Of a stretch of DNA of 64,000 bases, positions 29,256 to 40,422 are shown in pieces. The translations under genes were made by a program, and so were the position numbers. The notes beneath the pieces are model-generated. The model was given only the letters and a program-made list of their open reading frames with translations, was not told where the DNA came from and did no database searches. The first letter of the stretch is position 1, and every line of letters begins with the position of its first letter. Origin of the DNA: Pseudoalteromonas shioyasakiensis (lineage in GTDB: Bacteria; Pseudomonadota; Gammaproteobacteria; Enterobacterales; Alteromonadaceae); contig CP058414.1 in the NCBI GenBank assembly GCA_013391845.1, positions 3,520,501 to 3,584,500 of the forward strand, read 5' to 3'.

Positions 29256-32200
29256 CTTGCTCCTTTACTAATGCTTTATAGGCCGGTGGTGTTTGCTGTT
29301 TTTTTACAAAGCGTGCTGCGGTAATAAAAAACAGTGGCACTAAAACGATGCCGATAGAGCTTGCTAATAACATACCTCCTAAAATAGGCATAGATACCGA
29401 CTGCCGACCAACTGCTCCGGGGCCAGATGCTAGTACTAAAGGCAAAACACCAAGTACAAAAGAGGCTGCGGTCATTAAAATAGGTCGAAACCGTGAACGT
29501 GCCGCTTCTATCGCGGCATCAGTGGCATTCATGCCTTCTTGATAAAGCTGGTTTGCTACTTCAACAATCAATATAGAGTTCTTAGCAGCAAGGCCTATCA
29601 AAGCAATAAAGGCAACTTGAAAAAATAAGTTATTTTCGTGCCCCGTCATTAAGGTCAATACAGAGGCCCCTAACATGGCAATGGGGCTTATTAGTAGTAC
29701 AGCAAACGGCAAGCTCCAACTTTCATAGAGCGCTGCTAAAAATAAAAATACAAACACGATAGCAAGAGTTATCGCGATACCAAGCTGACCCGATGAGCGA
29801 ATTTCTTGATAGGTTAAACCGGTCCATTCATAACCAAGGTTAGGTGGTAGCTTTGCCATTTCTTCTTTGATCACGTTAATTACATCACCCGATGCATAAC
29901 CCTCAGCAGGCGATACATTCACCATCGCACTAGTAAACATATTAAAACGGTTTATCGCAGAAGGACCGGTTGTTAAATTAAGTTTAGCAAGCACATTTGA
30001 TGGCACCATAGCGCCATTCTTTGAACGCACATAAAATTCATTGAGGTTTTCAGGGCGTGCTCTGAATTCATCTTCGGCTTGGACTTTAACTCGATAAACC
30101 CGGCCAAATAAGTTAAAATCGTTGATGGTTGAAGAACCTGTGAGTACTTTCATGGTACTGTAGACATCCGCAATCGGCACTTCTAATGCCATGGCTTTTT
30201 CTCTATCTAGCTCTAAAAACAGCTGAGGTACTGAGCCGCGCAATGAGCTACTTGCTTTAGCAACTTCAGGACGGTTATTTAAGTTAGCGAGCAGTACCTC
30301 TAGCGATTCAACCAAACTAGTTAAGTTGCCACCCGTTTTTTCTTGTAATGCGAACTCTACACCAGATCCGGAACCAAGCCCTGCAACTGCTGAGGGTTGA
30401 AACACATTAAACTCCGCATCAGGGATAGCATACAGTTGTTTGCGAATATCATTCATCACACTTGTAACACTAAAACCTTGTTCTGCACGCACTTGCCATG
30501 GCTGTAAAATAACTTCCATTTGACCATGTGATTGCGCACTCCCAGCACGGCGGTTTTCCCCTGCTAACGTGAATGAATAAGCAACCCCAGCATGGTTCAT
30601 AACAAATTGGTTTGCTTTACTTATTACCTCATTAGTACGTGAAACCGTTGCCGCATCTGGCAAAGTAATATCAACAAAAAAGCGCCCTTGATCTTCTTGC
30701 GGCATAAAGCTGCTAGGTAGTTGGCTAAACACAAAATAGCAGCCTCCTACCATAATAAAAAAACCAATATAACTACGTTTTGCTTTTTTTGAGCATACCT
30801 TAACAAGCCATGTATATTTTTTACCCACACTTTCAAGCCAGGTATTAAACTTAACAAATATCTTATTGTTTGAGGGGGGGCTAGGTTTTAAGAAAACCGC
30901 ACATAAAGCGGGGCTCAAGGTTAGCGCAACTAAGGTTGAAATAAGCACCGCAACCGTAATTGAAATCGCAAACTCTCGATACATGATGCCTGTAATACCT
31001 GCTAAAAACGACACAGGTACAAACACCGCGGCAAGTACTAAGGAAGTTGCAACAATTGCCCCAGAAAGCTCTGTCATCGCTTGCTTAGTCGCAGCAACAA
31101 CATCCATATTTTGCTCATTGATCAACCGCTCAACACTTTCGACCACCACAATAGCATCATCAACGACTATGCCTATCGCCAAGACCATGGCCAATAAACT
31201 GACATTATTAATAGTAAAACCAAATGCAGCAAGGGCGATAAAAGTACCAATTATAGACACCGGCACAGCTAAAGCAGGTATCAAGGTCGTTCGCCAGTTT
31301 TGCAAAAATAAATACACCACTAAAATCACTAAGATCAGCGCTTGAATAAGGGTATTGATCACTTCATTAATCGACAGCTTGATAAACTCTGATGCATCAT
31401 AAAATAACTGCCATTTCACTCCTTTCGGAAAAGCCTCGCTCAGTCGTTCCATCTCAGCCTTAACACGCTCAGTAACCGCTAATGCATTAGAGCCTGGTAA
31501 CATATAAACCTGCAAAATAGTGGCGGGCTGCTCATTAAGTTTTGAATTTAAAGTATACGCAGACGACGCTAGCTCAACTCTTGCAACATCTCGCAAGCGG
31601 ATCATCGAGCCGTCGCTGTTAACTCGCAGCATAATGTTATTAAACTCATCAACCTTATTAAGCCTTCCTTGCGCTCGTACCGGAAAGTTAAGCTTAATTG
31701 CATCGCTCATTGGCTGAGCGCCAATCTCCCCTGCAGCGGCCTCTTTATTTTGTGCTTTGATTGCTGCGGTCACATCATTCACGGTTAACTCGTAGCCCGC
31801 TAAAATATCAGGCTTTAACCATACCCGCATAGCATACGAACGCGAGCCGGTGTTACGCACTTTACCAACCCCCGGCACACGCTTTAAAGCCGCCTCAACA
31901 TTGATGCTAGCGTAGTTACTCAAATAGATTTCGTCATAGCGAGGGTCATCAGAGGTCAGTGCCAGTTTCAATAGCTCAACCGAACTTTCATTAGAGACAT
32001 TCACCCCTTCAGTTTGCACATCAACCGGTAAATTACTGCCAGCTTGGCTTGCTGTGTTTTGCACATCAACAAGAGCGAGATCAGGATCGGTGCCAACATC
32101 AAAGGTGAGTGTAATTCCAACGCTGCCAGAGTTAGTTGCCTTTGACTCCATATACAACATATTCGGTGTGCCATTTAATTCTTGCTCAAGAGGAATGGCT

Positions 32201-32385
32201 ACCGACTCAGATGCTGTCTCTGCCGTTGCGCCAGGGAATGAAGCAGACACTTTAACCGACGGCGGAGCAATATCTGGGTATTGATCAATCGGTAGGGTAA
32301 AAAGCGACACCAACCCTGTCAGTAAAATAACTAACGAAATAACGATAGCAAACACTGGGCGCTTGATAAAAAAGTGCGAAAACAT
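29245..32385 (-). CDS. RND multidrug efflux permease (HAE1/AcrB family)
   Basis: 1046 residues, full length for AcrB/MexB-type pumps. N-terminus MFSHFFIKRPVFAIVISLVI with the FxIxRPxFA pattern, LPIDQYPDIAPPSV, ASFPGATAETASESV, and the proton-relay segment GIVVDDAIVVVE in helix 4. The C-terminal half repeats the fold, with SARSRFRPILMTA-like AARSRFRPILMTAASFVLG. It exports hydrophobic or amphiphilic drugs from the inner membrane and periplasm using the proton gradient. It is preceded by the adaptor gene with a two-base gap. No regulator gene is next to the operon. Confidence 0.97.
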   Translation of the reverse strand: MFSHFFIKRPVFAIVISLVILLTGLVSLFTLPIDQYPDIAPPSVKVSASFPGATAETASESVAIPLEQELNGTPNMLYMESKATNSGSVGITLTFDVGTDPDLALVDVQNTASQAGSNLPVDVQTEGVNVSNESSVELLKLALTSDDPRYDEIYLSNYASINVEAALKRVPGVGKVRNTGSRSYAMRVWLKPDILAGYELTVNDVTAAIKAQNKEAAAGEIGAQPMSDAIKLNFPVRAQGRLNKVDEFNNIMLRVNSDGSMIRLRDVARVELASSAYTLNSKLNEQPATILQVYMLPGSNALAVTERVKAEMERLSEAFPKGVKWQLFYDASEFIKLSINEVINTLIQALILVILVVYLFLQNWRTTLIPALAVPVSIIGTFIALAAFGFTINNVSLLAMVLAIGIVVDDAIVVVESVERLINEQNMDVVAATKQAMTELSGAIVATSLVLAAVFVPVSFLAGITGIMYREFAISITVAVLISTLVALTLSPALCAVFLKPSPPSNNKIFVKFNTWLESVGKKYTWLVKVCSKKAKRSYIGFFIMVGGCYFVFSQLPSSFMPQEDQGRFFVDITLPDAATVSRTNEVISKANQFVMNHAGVAYSFTLAGENRRAGSAQSHGQMEVILQPWQVRAEQGFSVTSVMNDIRKQLYAIPDAEFNVFQPSAVAGLGSGSGVEFALQEKTGGNLTSLVESLEVLLANLNNRPEVAKASSSLRGSVPQLFLELDREKAMALEVPIADVYSTMKVLTGSSTINDFNLFGRVYRVKVQAEDEFRARPENLNEFYVRSKNGAMVPSNVLAKLNLTTGPSAINRFNMFTSAMVNVSPAEGYASGDVINVIKEEMAKLPPNLGYEWTGLTYQEIRSSGQLGIAITLAIVFVFLFLAALYESWSLPFAVLLISPIAMLGASVLTLMTGHENNLFFQVAFIALIGLAAKNSILIVEVANQLYQEGMNATDAAIEAARSRFRPILMTAASFVLGVLPLVLASGPGAVGRQSVSMPILGGMLLASSIGIVLVPLFFITAARFVKKQQTPPAYKALVKEQVDA

Positions 32386-32387
32386 AG

Positions 32388-33614
32388 TTAAGCTCCCTGC
32401 TGATTTTTTTCATCATCTTGTTTGTTTGGTTTATCTGGAGCGAGTGGAATATTGTCAGTGTTAGGCGTTATTTGGCGTTTTTCAAACTCTTCTAAAGGAA
32501 TAGCTTTAACTTGCTGGCCATGGCGAATGCGATGCAAACCTTTAACCACTACTTGCTCACCAGCACTCAAGCCACCGCTGGCAACAATTCCTTGTTCACC
32601 GTAATGTTCAACGACAATAAAGCGCCGCTCTATCTCACCTGAATCAAGCACGACCATAACATAAATACCGCCCTGTTCTACTTGTGTAGCTTCCTCAGGA
32701 ACGACAATAGCATCAGTTAGCTCTGATAATTTAATGCGTGCTTTTGTATATTGCCCAGGTAGCAATTCACTGTTTGGGTTAGGCAGTTTTGCTCTTACTT
32801 TGAAAGTACCAGTTTTAGGGCTGATTTTAGGATCAGTAAAGCTCACATCTCCCCAATATCGATACTCGCTGCCATCAGGTAATGAAATTCGTACAAACCC
32901 TTCAAGCGCTTTGCCCTTTTGTTCGGCCTGTAATTGTTCCATCATGCTATTCATGCGCCGCTTAGCATTCAAGTAATCAAGTGCCGACATATTAAAATTA
33001 ACGAAAATAGGGTCTATTTGCTGGATGGTCGTTAATAAAGAAATACCATTACTGCCGACCAAAGCACCAAGATCGGCTTCAGAGCTGCCAACCATGCCGC
33101 TAATTGGTGCCGTAATACGGGTATATTCTAAATCGAGCTTAGTTTCTTCAAGTTCAGCTTGGGTTGCTGATAATGACGCTTGCGCTTGCTCTTGAATAGA
33201 AATTGCATTGTCATAGTCGAGTTGGCTTGCTGCGTCTTGCTCGTAAAGGGGTTTTAGACGGGTAACATCTCGCTTTGCTTTAGCAAGCGCCGCTTGGTCT
33301 TTTTGTAGTGCAGCTTTAACGCGATTAAGCTTAGCCCGGTAAGGCCTATCATCTATGGTATAGAGTAAATCACCTTCGTTTACCCAGCTACCTTCAACAA
33401 ACTCAACGCTTTGCACAAAACCAGTAATCCTCGCTCGCACTTCAACATCAAGCGAAGCATCTGTGCGTGCCACGTAATTCCCATACAGAGGCACATCAAA
33501 CTGCTTAACCTCAGCAGTGACCACTTCTTCAACGATAACTTGAGGTTGTTCTTTAGAGCAACCTACCAGTGCCGCCAAGTACACACATCCTATGACGTAT
33601 TTGTTTAATAGCAT
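32388..33614 (-). CDS. RND efflux periplasmic adaptor lipoprotein
   Basis: 408 residues with lipobox LVGC (about 16-19), so anchored in the inner membrane facing the periplasm. It has the membrane-fusion-protein layout: lipoyl half (VEVRARITGFVQSVEFVEGSWV), a coiled-coil hairpin of about 70 residues, the second half (YTRITAPISGMVGSSEADLGALVG), beta-barrel and membrane-proximal domains. First gene of the three-gene pump operon. The C-terminal tail is acidic and Lys/Gln/Asn-rich (PNKQDDEKNQQGA). Confidence 0.96.
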   Translation of the reverse strand: MLLNKYVIGCVYLAALVGCSKEQPQVIVEEVVTAEVKQFDVPLYGNYVARTDASLDVEVRARITGFVQSVEFVEGSWVNEGDLLYTIDDRPYRAKLNRVKAALQKDQAALAKAKRDVTRLKPLYEQDAASQLDYDNAISIQEQAQASLSATQAELEETKLDLEYTRITAPISGMVGSSEADLGALVGSNGISLLTTIQQIDPIFVNFNMSALDYLNAKRRMNSMMEQLQAEQKGKALEGFVRISLPDGSEYRYWGDVSFTDPKISPKTGTFKVRAKLPNPNSELLPGQYTKARIKLSELTDAIVVPEEATQVEQGGIYVMVVLDSGEIERRFIVVEHYGEQGIVASGGLSAGEQVVVKGLHRIRHGQQVKAIPLEEFEKRQITPNTDNIPLAPDKPNKQDDEKNQQGA

Positions 33615-33688
33615 ACAACCTTCTCATTCCTTAAGCCTGTCTCTATCTTGCTACCTGTTGCAATACTACATAGATGAAGGGTTCATTG

Positions 33689-34498
33689 TTATTTTTGACA
33701 ATTAGAACAATACACTGTGCTTCTTTGTCCCAATCTAATTTCTTTTAATGGTTCTTTACAATTTACACATGGCTCACCCTTACGACCATAAACCAGCAAT
33801 TGCTGGGCAAAATAACCTGGCTTACCATCACTTTGGGCAAAATCTTTTAACGTTGTGCCGCCTTGCGTTATAGCTGCAGCAAGTGTTTCTTTAATAATAG
33901 GCACTAATTGCTGATAACGCTTTAAAGACACCTTGCCAGCTTCTCGTTTAGGATGAATTCCAGCCTTAAATAACGACTCATTGGCATAGATATTACCCAC
34001 GCCAACCACCACAGCGTTATCCATAACAAACTGTTTAATAGGTACTTTTTTATTTCTAGACTGCTCGTAAACACGCTTTGCAGTAAACTCATCTGTTAGC
34101 GGCTCTGGTCCGAGCTTGGTCAGCAAAGTATGGCATTCACCTGGCGCTTGCCATAAGCAAGCGCCAAATCGACGCGCGTCGTTCAGCCTTAATGCTTTAC
34201 CAGAGGCTAAAATAAATTCAATATGATCGTGTTTTTTTAATGGTTCATCAGCACCCACAACACGTAAATTACCCGACATACCTAAGTGCAAAATTACACT
34301 ACCTAGCTCACAACCAAGTAATAAATACTTTGCTCTGCGCTCCACTGAAGTAAGTTTAAGTCCTTGTAATTGATATACATCATCAGGCACTGGCCAACGC
34401 ATACTGGCGTTATGAATATTTACTTTGGTCACTGTTTGGTTAAGCACATGCGGCGTTATTCCCAAACGGCTAACTTCAACTTCTGGTAATTCAGGCAT
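33689..34498 (-). CDS. mutM: Formamidopyrimidine-DNA glycosylase
   Basis: Removes 8-oxoguanine and FapyG from DNA and nicks the abasic site. 269 residues. N-terminus [14 protein letters not shown] provides the catalytic Pro2 and Glu3. The conserved RRAKYLL holds the essential Lys, [11 protein letters not shown] is the helix-two-turn-helix segment, and the C-terminus is a zinc finger ([24 protein letters not shown]). All parts are intact. It lies 11 bases after the small membrane-protein gene, probably in one message. Confidence 0.97.
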   Translation of the reverse strand: MPELPEVEVSRLGITPHVLNQTVTKVNIHNASMRWPVPDDVYQLQGLKLTSVERRAKYLLLGCELGSVILHLGMSGNLRVVGADEPLKKHDHIEFILASGKALRLNDARRFGACLWQAPGECHTLLTKLGPEPLTDEFTAKRVYEQSRNKKVPIKQFVMDNAVVVGVGNIYANESLFKAGIHPKREAGKVSLKRYQQLVPIIKETLAAAITQGGTTLKDFAQSDGKPGYFAQQLLVYGRKGEPCVNCKEPLKEIRLGQRSTVYCSNCQK

Positions 34499-34509
34499 CT
34501 GTGACTCTC

Positions 34510-35001
34510 TTAAAACGGATATAACGGAAATAACTTAGCTGCATCAGCTTGTTCAAGCTCAAATACCCGTTGTAATCGCTTATCTAATAAATAGTATTGC
34601 TGATCTATATTGTACAATTGGTACACTGCAGGCAACTGCTCCCCGGCTAACCACACTGAAGCAACATAATCAGCCGACGTCTGTGAAATTTTACTAACAG
34701 GAAGACTGGCAATAGTTAGTTGCTGATGCTGCCACAGCTCAACAAGTTGCTCGAGCTGCTGCTCATCGCCTTGCCATGTGGTTTCGTGCAGTGATTGGCT
34801 ACGCCAAGAGGTGCCGATACGCTCAATTTTTAATTCAGGAAAGGCCATTGCCAAAATGAAGCTTTGCTCTGGGAGTAATGCTTGTACTCCTTCTTCAACG
34901 GGCTGTGTATTGAGCTTTTTATGGAGGCCATTGAAGAAAAAAATCATCAATAGCATCGAAATAATCACCACATTATTCCATGCTTTTCGGCTCAAGCGCA
35001 T
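34510..35001 (-). CDS. Single-pass membrane protein of unknown function
   Basis: 163 residues. A short basic N-terminus ([10 protein letters not shown]) is followed by one membrane helix (about 10-26) and a periplasmic or cytoplasmic domain of about 135 residues rich in Gln and Leu. I do not recognise a family. It is directly upstream of mutM (11-base gap), so co-transcription is likely, but nothing in the sequence points to DNA repair. Confidence 0.72.
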   Translation of the reverse strand: MRLSRKAWNNVVIISMLLMIFFFNGLHKKLNTQPVEEGVQALLPEQSFILAMAFPELKIERIGTSWRSQSLHETTWQGDEQQLEQLVELWQHQQLTIASLPVSKISQTSADYVASVWLAGEQLPAVYQLYNIDQQYYLLDKRLQRVFELEQADAAKLFPLYPF

Positions 35002-35152
35002 CAGTATCTTCCTCAGTTTTCAATATCTTAAAGTGTAACCAAAAAGGGCATTAATTGGCAGTTGTAATTGATCAACAAAATTTCATGTCTGTTATGTATC
35101 AATCTGTCGATACTTTGCTAAAATATCCGCCAAATTTAAAGGAGTTCCGTCA

Positions 35153-36079
35153 ATGTCAATGTATGTAGTGGGTCATAAGATCCCTGATTCAGATTCAATT
35201 TGCGGTGCAATTGCGCTTGCTTACTTAAAAAACCAGATCAATGAACCTGCGATCCCGACGCGTTTAGGTGAAGTATCGCCTGAAACACAATTTATTCTAG
35301 ATAAATTCGGTTTCGAAGCACCTGAGCTAAAACTTAGCTATGCAGGCGAAGACGTTTATATTGTTGACCACACAGAAAAAACACAAGCACCTGATGACAT
35401 CGATGAAGCACGTGTTGTGGGTGTTGTTGATCACCACAAACTAGGCGACTTAACATCGTCAACACCACTTGAGTGTTGGATCCGCCCAGTTGGTTGTTCA
35501 AACACTATCATCAAAATGATGTATGACTTCTACAACGTAGAAATTCCAAAAGATATCGCTGGCATCATGTTATGCGCTATCTTAAGCGACACTGTGATCT
35601 TTAAATCACCAACATGTACAACGGCAGACATCAAGTGTGTTGAAGCACTTGCTGAAATCGCTGGCATCGAAGATTTCAAAGAGCTTGGCATGGAAATGTT
35701 CAAGGTTAAATCAGCTGTTGAAGGCACTCCAGCACGTGATTTAGTTATGCGTGATTTTAAAGACTTCAACATGAACGGTAAGCTAGTAGGTATTGGCCAG
35801 CTAGAAGTTATCGACCTTGCTGTATTTGATGAAATCAAAGCAGACCTTGAAGCTGACATCGCAAAGCTTAAAGAAGAAGGCGGTCGACACTCAGTATTAC
35901 TACTGTTAACTGATATCATGAAAGAAGGCTCAGAAATGCTAATTTCGTCTGATGACGTATCAGTAATCGAAGCTGCCTATGATGCTAAATCAGAAGATGG
36001 TCGCGTTTGGTTAGATGGCGTATTAAGCCGTAAGAAGCAAGTAGTACCACCACTACAAGGCGCTTTCGCAAAAATCTAA
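35153..36079 (+). CDS. ppaC: Manganese-dependent (family II) inorganic pyrophosphatase
   Basis: Hydrolyses pyrophosphate to phosphate. 308 residues of the DHH superfamily: GHKIPDSDSICGAIA supplies metal-binding His/Asp, VDHTE (71-75) and VVDHHKLGD (91-99, DHH motif) follow, and the C-terminal SRKKQ motif binds substrate. No CBS insertion, so it is the plain Mn/Co-dependent type. The start ATG 35153 follows AAGGAG; ATG 35159 is an alternative. A strong terminator follows. Confidence 0.96.
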   Translation: MSMYVVGHKIPDSDSICGAIALAYLKNQINEPAIPTRLGEVSPETQFILDKFGFEAPELKLSYAGEDVYIVDHTEKTQAPDDIDEARVVGVVDHHKLGDLTSSTPLECWIRPVGCSNTIIKMMYDFYNVEIPKDIAGIMLCAILSDTVIFKSPTCTTADIKCVEALAEIAGIEDFKELGMEMFKVKSAVEGTPARDLVMRDFKDFNMNGKLVGIGQLEVIDLAVFDEIKADLEADIAKLKEEGGRHSVLLLLTDIMKEGSEMLISSDDVSVIEAAYDAKSEDGRVWLDGVLSRKKQVVPPLQGAFAKI

Positions 36080-36096
36080 TCTAAACTATTAGATAC

Positions 36097-36126
36097 AAAA
36101 AAGCCGATGTATCATCGGCTTTTTTT
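36097..36126 (+). terminator. Rho-independent terminator after ppaC
   Basis: Stem AAGCCGATG (36101-36109) with CATCGGCTT (36113-36121), followed by a run of Ts. The flanking A run makes it usable by the convergent rlmB too. Confidence 0.9.
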
Positions 36127-36148
36127 GTGTCTAAAATTTTCGCGGTAG

Positions 36149-36895
36149 TTAGATTTGCGTTGCATTACGCTGACGTAACACTTCAAATAAACAAATACCG
36201 GTCGCAACTGACACATTTAAACTAGATACCGAACCAGCCATTGGGATTTTAACTAATAGATCACAATGCTCACGAGTAAGGCGGCGCATACCATCACCTT
36301 CTGCCCCCATAACAACAGCCATTGGCCCAGTTAGATTTGCATCGAATAACTCAGTATCAGTTTCACCAGCAGTGCCAACAACCCAGACACCTGCGTCTTT
36401 AATTTCACGTAACGTACGCGCAAGATTAGTGACTTGTACCAATGGCACTGTTTCGGCTGCACCGCACGCTACTTTACGCGCTGTGCCGTTGAGTTTTGCA
36501 GATTTATCTTTAGGAACGATAATCGCGTGTACGCCAGCAGCATCAGCACTACGTAAACATGCACCTAAATTATGCGGATCAGTAATGCCATCAAGCACCA
36601 ATAAGAAAGGCGTTTCTTCACGGGCTATGATCTCATCAAGATCTTTTTCGTTATACATACGCGCCGCTTTTACATTAGCGATAATGCCTTGGTGCTGCTC
36701 ACCATTTGCTTTGTTATCAAGCGCTTTACGCTGCATAAATTGTACAGAAATACCGAATTTACGTGCTTGGTCAATAACCGGGTTTAAACGTTTATCTTCA
36801 CGCCCTTTTAAAGCGTATATTTCTAAAAAGCGCTCAGGCTCTTTTGCTAATATTGCTTCAACTGAGTGAAAACCAAAAATTAATTCATTACTCAC
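36149..36895 (-). CDS. rlmB: 23S rRNA (guanosine-2'-O)-methyltransferase RlmB
   Basis: Methylates G2251 of 23S rRNA. 248 residues. N-terminal substrate-binding domain (GFHSVEAIL..., [11 protein letters not shown]), then the SPOUT domain with motif 1 [19 protein letters not shown], motif 2 [12 protein letters not shown] and motif 3 [22 protein letters not shown]. The start overlaps the rnr stop by four bases (ATGA), the classical rnr-rlmB pairing of gammaproteobacteria. Confidence 0.97.
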   Translation of the reverse strand: MSNELIFGFHSVEAILAKEPERFLEIYALKGREDKRLNPVIDQARKFGISVQFMQRKALDNKANGEQHQGIIANVKAARMYNEKDLDEIIAREETPFLLVLDGITDPHNLGACLRSADAAGVHAIIVPKDKSAKLNGTARKVACGAAETVPLVQVTNLARTLREIKDAGVWVVGTAGETDTELFDANLTGPMAVVMGAEGDGMRRLTREHCDLLVKIPMAGSVSSLNVSVATGICLFEVLRQRNATQI

Positions 36896-39372
36896 GTATT
36901 GTTTGCTCCTCGGCTACTTTGTTTGCGGGCATTCTTACCCGGTCTTTTTGCCTTTTTGGTGGCTTTTTTCTTACTCTTCTTCTTGCCAGCTTTTACAGCA
37001 TCTGCTTGTTTACTATTGGGCTTTTTTCGCCCTTTAGAAGAAGGAGAAGACTTGCCACGTTTTTCGTTCTCTTTGTCGCCTGATTTTGCCTCAGGGCGGC
37101 TAGATTGTGCTTTTTTACCAGGAATTTTACCTGCTTTAAGCTGTGCACGAACACTTGGTTTTGACGATGCACTACGACGACGCGCATAACGGTCTTGTTG
37201 CGCTTCACCGGCTAACACTAAATTTATGCGTCGCTCATCAAGACTTACAGATGAAACCTGAACCGTTACTTTATCGCCTAATCGAAAAACGCTGTGTGTT
37301 TGTTCACCAATTAAGCAATGCTTAGCACCATCGTAGTGGAAGTATTCATTACCTAAATTGGTTACATGGATCATACCGTCAATTTGTAAGTCGTCTAAGC
37401 GCACAAATAAACCAAAGTTAGTCACCGATGAGATCACCCCACCAAATTCGTCACCAACATGGTCTTGCATATATTCACATTTGAGCCAATCAGCTACTTC
37501 GCGAGTTGCATCATCTGCACGGCGTTCAGTGGTTGAACACTGCTCACCTAAAATATCAACTTCGTCATCAGTGTATGCATATTCACCGGATGTTTGCTGA
37601 CCTTGTGCTTTAAGCACTGCTTTGATTGCACGGTGTACTACCAAATCAGGGTAACGACGAATAGGTGATGTAAAGTGCGCATAGGCCGGTAAAGCTAAAC
37701 CAAAGTGGCCAATATTATCAGGCTGATAAACCGCTTGCTTCATCGAGCGTAGCAACATGGTTTGAATAAGCTCAGCTTCTGGGCGGTCGCCTAGTTTTGC
37801 CAACACTTGGGTGATTTCTTTTGGTGTTGGTTCATCAGAAATCGCACTTTCGATGCCAAGCTCTGATAAAAAGTTTCTGAAAAAGCCAAGCTTTTCAGCA
37901 TCTGGTTCATCATGTACACGGTAAAGCGCACTCGCTTCATGCTTTTCTAATAAACGTGCTGCCGATACGTTTGCTAAAATCATGCACTCTTCGATAAGTT
38001 TGTGTGCATCATTACGAACCACTGGCACAATTGATTCGATCTTACGATGTGCATTAAACACAAAGCGCGTTTCTAAGGTTTCAAACTCAATCGCACCACG
38101 GTCTTGGCGAGCAGCTTTAAGTGCCATGTACATTTGCTGTAAGTCAGTTAAATGTGGCACCATTTGGGCGTACTCTTCACGCAGCTTTTCATCGCCTTGT
38201 AAAATCGCATTCACTTTAGTGTAGGTAAAACGAGCGTGTGAATTCATCACCGCTTCGTAAAATTTATACCCAGACAACTTACCCGCTTCTGACACCGTCA
38301 TCTCAGCAACCATACATAAACGGTCAACTTCTGGGTTCAATGAGCACAAGCCATTCGATAGCACTTTTGGCAGCATCGGAATAACTTGCTCAGGGAAATA
38401 AACTGAGTTACCACGTTCAATCGCTTCTTTATTCAGAGGCGTATTCATACCTACGTAGTGCGACACATCGGCAATAGCTACCCATAAACGCCAACCACCT
38501 GATGGTTTGCGCTCACAGTAAACGGCATCATCAAAGTCACGGGCATCTTCACCGTCGATTGTAACTAGCGGTAAGTCACGTAAATCAACGCGACCTTGCT
38601 TTGCTTGTTCATCAACAAACTCACCTAAATGAGCAACTTGCTTTTCAACCGCTTCTGGCCAAACGTGGGGAATATCGTGATTGCGTAGTGCAACTTCAAT
38701 TTCCATACCCGGTGCTAAGTGCTCACCCAGTACCTCAGTGACTTTGCCTACCGCATTCATATGTCGGCTTGGGTTTTGGGTAATTTGCACCTGCACCATT
38801 TGGTTGTGGCGCGCGCCATTTTCACTACCCGGTAGTATCATAATATCTTGCGTTATACGTGGGTCTTCTGCCACGACAACAGCAATACCATGCTCAACAA
38901 AATAGCGACCAACAATCGGGGCACGTTCATTGGTCAGTACCTTAATGATACGTGCATCGCATTTACCACTTGAGCCTTTGCGATTGCCTTTAGCAAGCAC
39001 AATGTCACCGTGCAACACCATATTCATTTGGTGCTTTGCGATAAACCAATCTTTACTCTCACCTTCAACTTCTAAAAAGCCGAATCCGTCACGATGACCA
39101 ATGACCTTGCCTTTAACTAGGCCTGATTCATCTATCAATGCGTAGCATTTAAACTTATTGAAATACAGTTGACCATCGCGCTCCATAGCACGTAAACGAC
39201 GTTTGAACGCTATTTGACGCTCTGTATCATTCACATGTAATTCGTCACAAAGTTGTGTGAAGTTTGCTGGTTTGGCGCGAGATTCTAAGTGAGTAAGTAT
39301 AAACTCACGGCTAGGGACGGGGTTTTCGTACTTTTCTTGTTCTCGACTGAGATTTGGATCCTGTTTTGACAT
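36892..39372 (-). CDS. rnr: Ribonuclease R
   Basis: Processive 3'-5' exoribonuclease for structured RNA and quality control. 826 residues: an N-terminal helix-turn-helix part (about 20-85), two cold-shock domains (about 85-240), the RNB catalytic domain starting around 265 with [15 protein letters not shown] (Asp ligands within 273-282), an S1 domain (about 655-735) and a long Lys-rich tail typical of RNase R. Upstream of rlmB in one operon. A hairpin lies directly before the start codon (see the leader feature). Confidence 0.97.
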   Translation of the reverse strand: MSKQDPNLSREQEKYENPVPSREFILTHLESRAKPANFTQLCDELHVNDTERQIAFKRRLRAMERDGQLYFNKFKCYALIDESGLVKGKVIGHRDGFGFLEVEGESKDWFIAKHQMNMVLHGDIVLAKGNRKGSSGKCDARIIKVLTNERAPIVGRYFVEHGIAVVVAEDPRITQDIMILPGSENGARHNQMVQVQITQNPSRHMNAVGKVTEVLGEHLAPGMEIEVALRNHDIPHVWPEAVEKQVAHLGEFVDEQAKQGRVDLRDLPLVTIDGEDARDFDDAVYCERKPSGGWRLWVAIADVSHYVGMNTPLNKEAIERGNSVYFPEQVIPMLPKVLSNGLCSLNPEVDRLCMVAEMTVSEAGKLSGYKFYEAVMNSHARFTYTKVNAILQGDEKLREEYAQMVPHLTDLQQMYMALKAARQDRGAIEFETLETRFVFNAHRKIESIVPVVRNDAHKLIEECMILANVSAARLLEKHEASALYRVHDEPDAEKLGFFRNFLSELGIESAISDEPTPKEITQVLAKLGDRPEAELIQTMLLRSMKQAVYQPDNIGHFGLALPAYAHFTSPIRRYPDLVVHRAIKAVLKAQGQQTSGEYAYTDDEVDILGEQCSTTERRADDATREVADWLKCEYMQDHVGDEFGGVISSVTNFGLFVRLDDLQIDGMIHVTNLGNEYFHYDGAKHCLIGEQTHSVFRLGDKVTVQVSSVSLDERRINLVLAGEAQQDRYARRRSASSKPSVRAQLKAGKIPGKKAQSSRPEAKSGDKENEKRGKSSPSSKGRKKPNSKQADAVKAGKKKSKKKATKKAKRPGKNARKQSSRGANNT

Positions 39373-39381
39373 TCACTATCT

Positions 39382-39422
39382 TGTTAGTTGGTTATGTTGT
39401 TATTTTAACCCATAACCTAACA
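39382..39422 (-). promoter_or_regulatory. Hairpin in the leader next to the rnr start codon
   Basis: On the minus strand TGTTA-GGTTATG pairs with CATAACC-AAC-TAACA around a 14-base AT-rich loop, with a 3-base bulge. Its base is ten bases from the rnr ATG, close enough to affect ribosome access. No T tract follows, so it is not a terminator. Confidence 0.5.
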
Positions 39423-39553
39423 ATGAGACAGGCAAAAGCTATGAAACTTTTAAGAAATTGATTAATTCTGCCAAAAATGACGCTTTGATATTCTTTGCAA
39501 CAAACACTCTGTGTTAATATTTTCGGAAAATAACAACAAGCTAACATAATTAT

Positions 39554-40402
39554 ATGGATATTAACTTAACCCACTACCTCGCAACGATGGCCTATAACAG
39601 CGCCTACATTGGTCTATTCATTGCGATCATAGCCGTTGCAAAGCTATCGTATAATTTAGCGACCCCTTATAACACCACCAGCCAGTTAACCGATAATGCC
39701 AACAGTGCTTTAGGTTTATCTATTGGCGGCTACTTAGGGGCAATTACCATTATTTATGGCTTTGTTTTAGCTGGACCTAGCCAAGGTTTGCTAAGTGATT
39801 TAATGAATGTATCACTGTACAGCGTATTAGGTATGGTGCTGCTGACTTGCTCACGTATTTTAAATGACAAATTACTGCTGCGTTTGTTCTGTAACCAAGA
39901 GCAATTAATTAACCAACAAAACGAGGCTGTAGGCCTAGTACAAGCGGCAAACTATATGGCCGCGGCACTGATTATCGGTGGCGCATTAACCGGAGAAGGC
40001 ACCTGGTTATCGGCCATTGTGTTTTACTTTTTAGGGCAACTAATGCTGATCATTTTTGCCAAAGGCTATGATCACCTCACTGCTTTTAATCTTCACGAAC
40101 AGCTCGAAAAAGGCAACAAAGCCGTTGCACTTAGCTTTTCTGGCACCATGTTGGCGTTAGCTATTATCTTGTGTCATGCGCTCATTGGTGGCTTTCATAC
40201 TTGGCAACAGAGCTTAAGCTTATTCTTTATTGACGCATTATTTGGCTTTTTAATTTTACCAATTGTGCGTTACCTCGTTGATAAAATTATCTTTAGCAAA
40301 ATTTCGCTCGACCAAGCAATGCACGACAAAAACACCGCTGTTGCGGTTATTGAAAGCAGCATTGCAATCTGTGTAGCTGTTATCATCACTATCGCTATTT
40401 AA
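39554..40402 (+). CDS. DUF350 membrane protein
   Basis: 282 residues with about eight hydrophobic segments in two similar halves, each of the DUF350 type (first half YNTTSQLTDNANSALGLSIGGYLGAI; second half HLTAFNLHEQLEKGNKAVALSFSGTMLALAI). It is an inner-membrane protein of unknown function. DUF350 genes often neighbour membrane-type spermidine synthases, as here. Twenty bases separate it from the next gene in the same direction. Confidence 0.88.
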   Translation: MDINLTHYLATMAYNSAYIGLFIAIIAVAKLSYNLATPYNTTSQLTDNANSALGLSIGGYLGAITIIYGFVLAGPSQGLLSDLMNVSLYSVLGMVLLTCSRILNDKLLLRLFCNQEQLINQQNEAVGLVQAANYMAAALIIGGALTGEGTWLSAIVFYFLGQLMLIIFAKGYDHLTAFNLHEQLEKGNKAVALSFSGTMLALAIILCHALIGGFHTWQQSLSLFFIDALFGFLILPIVRYLVDKIIFSKISLDQAMHDKNTAVAVIESSIAICVAVIITIAI

Positions 40403-40422
40403 GCTTATTTATGGAGTAATGG

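Noticed and set aside
30866..31345. 159-residue open frame on the plus strand
   Set aside because: Antisense shadow of the RND permease membrane region; low-complexity Thr/Ala composition and no start signal.
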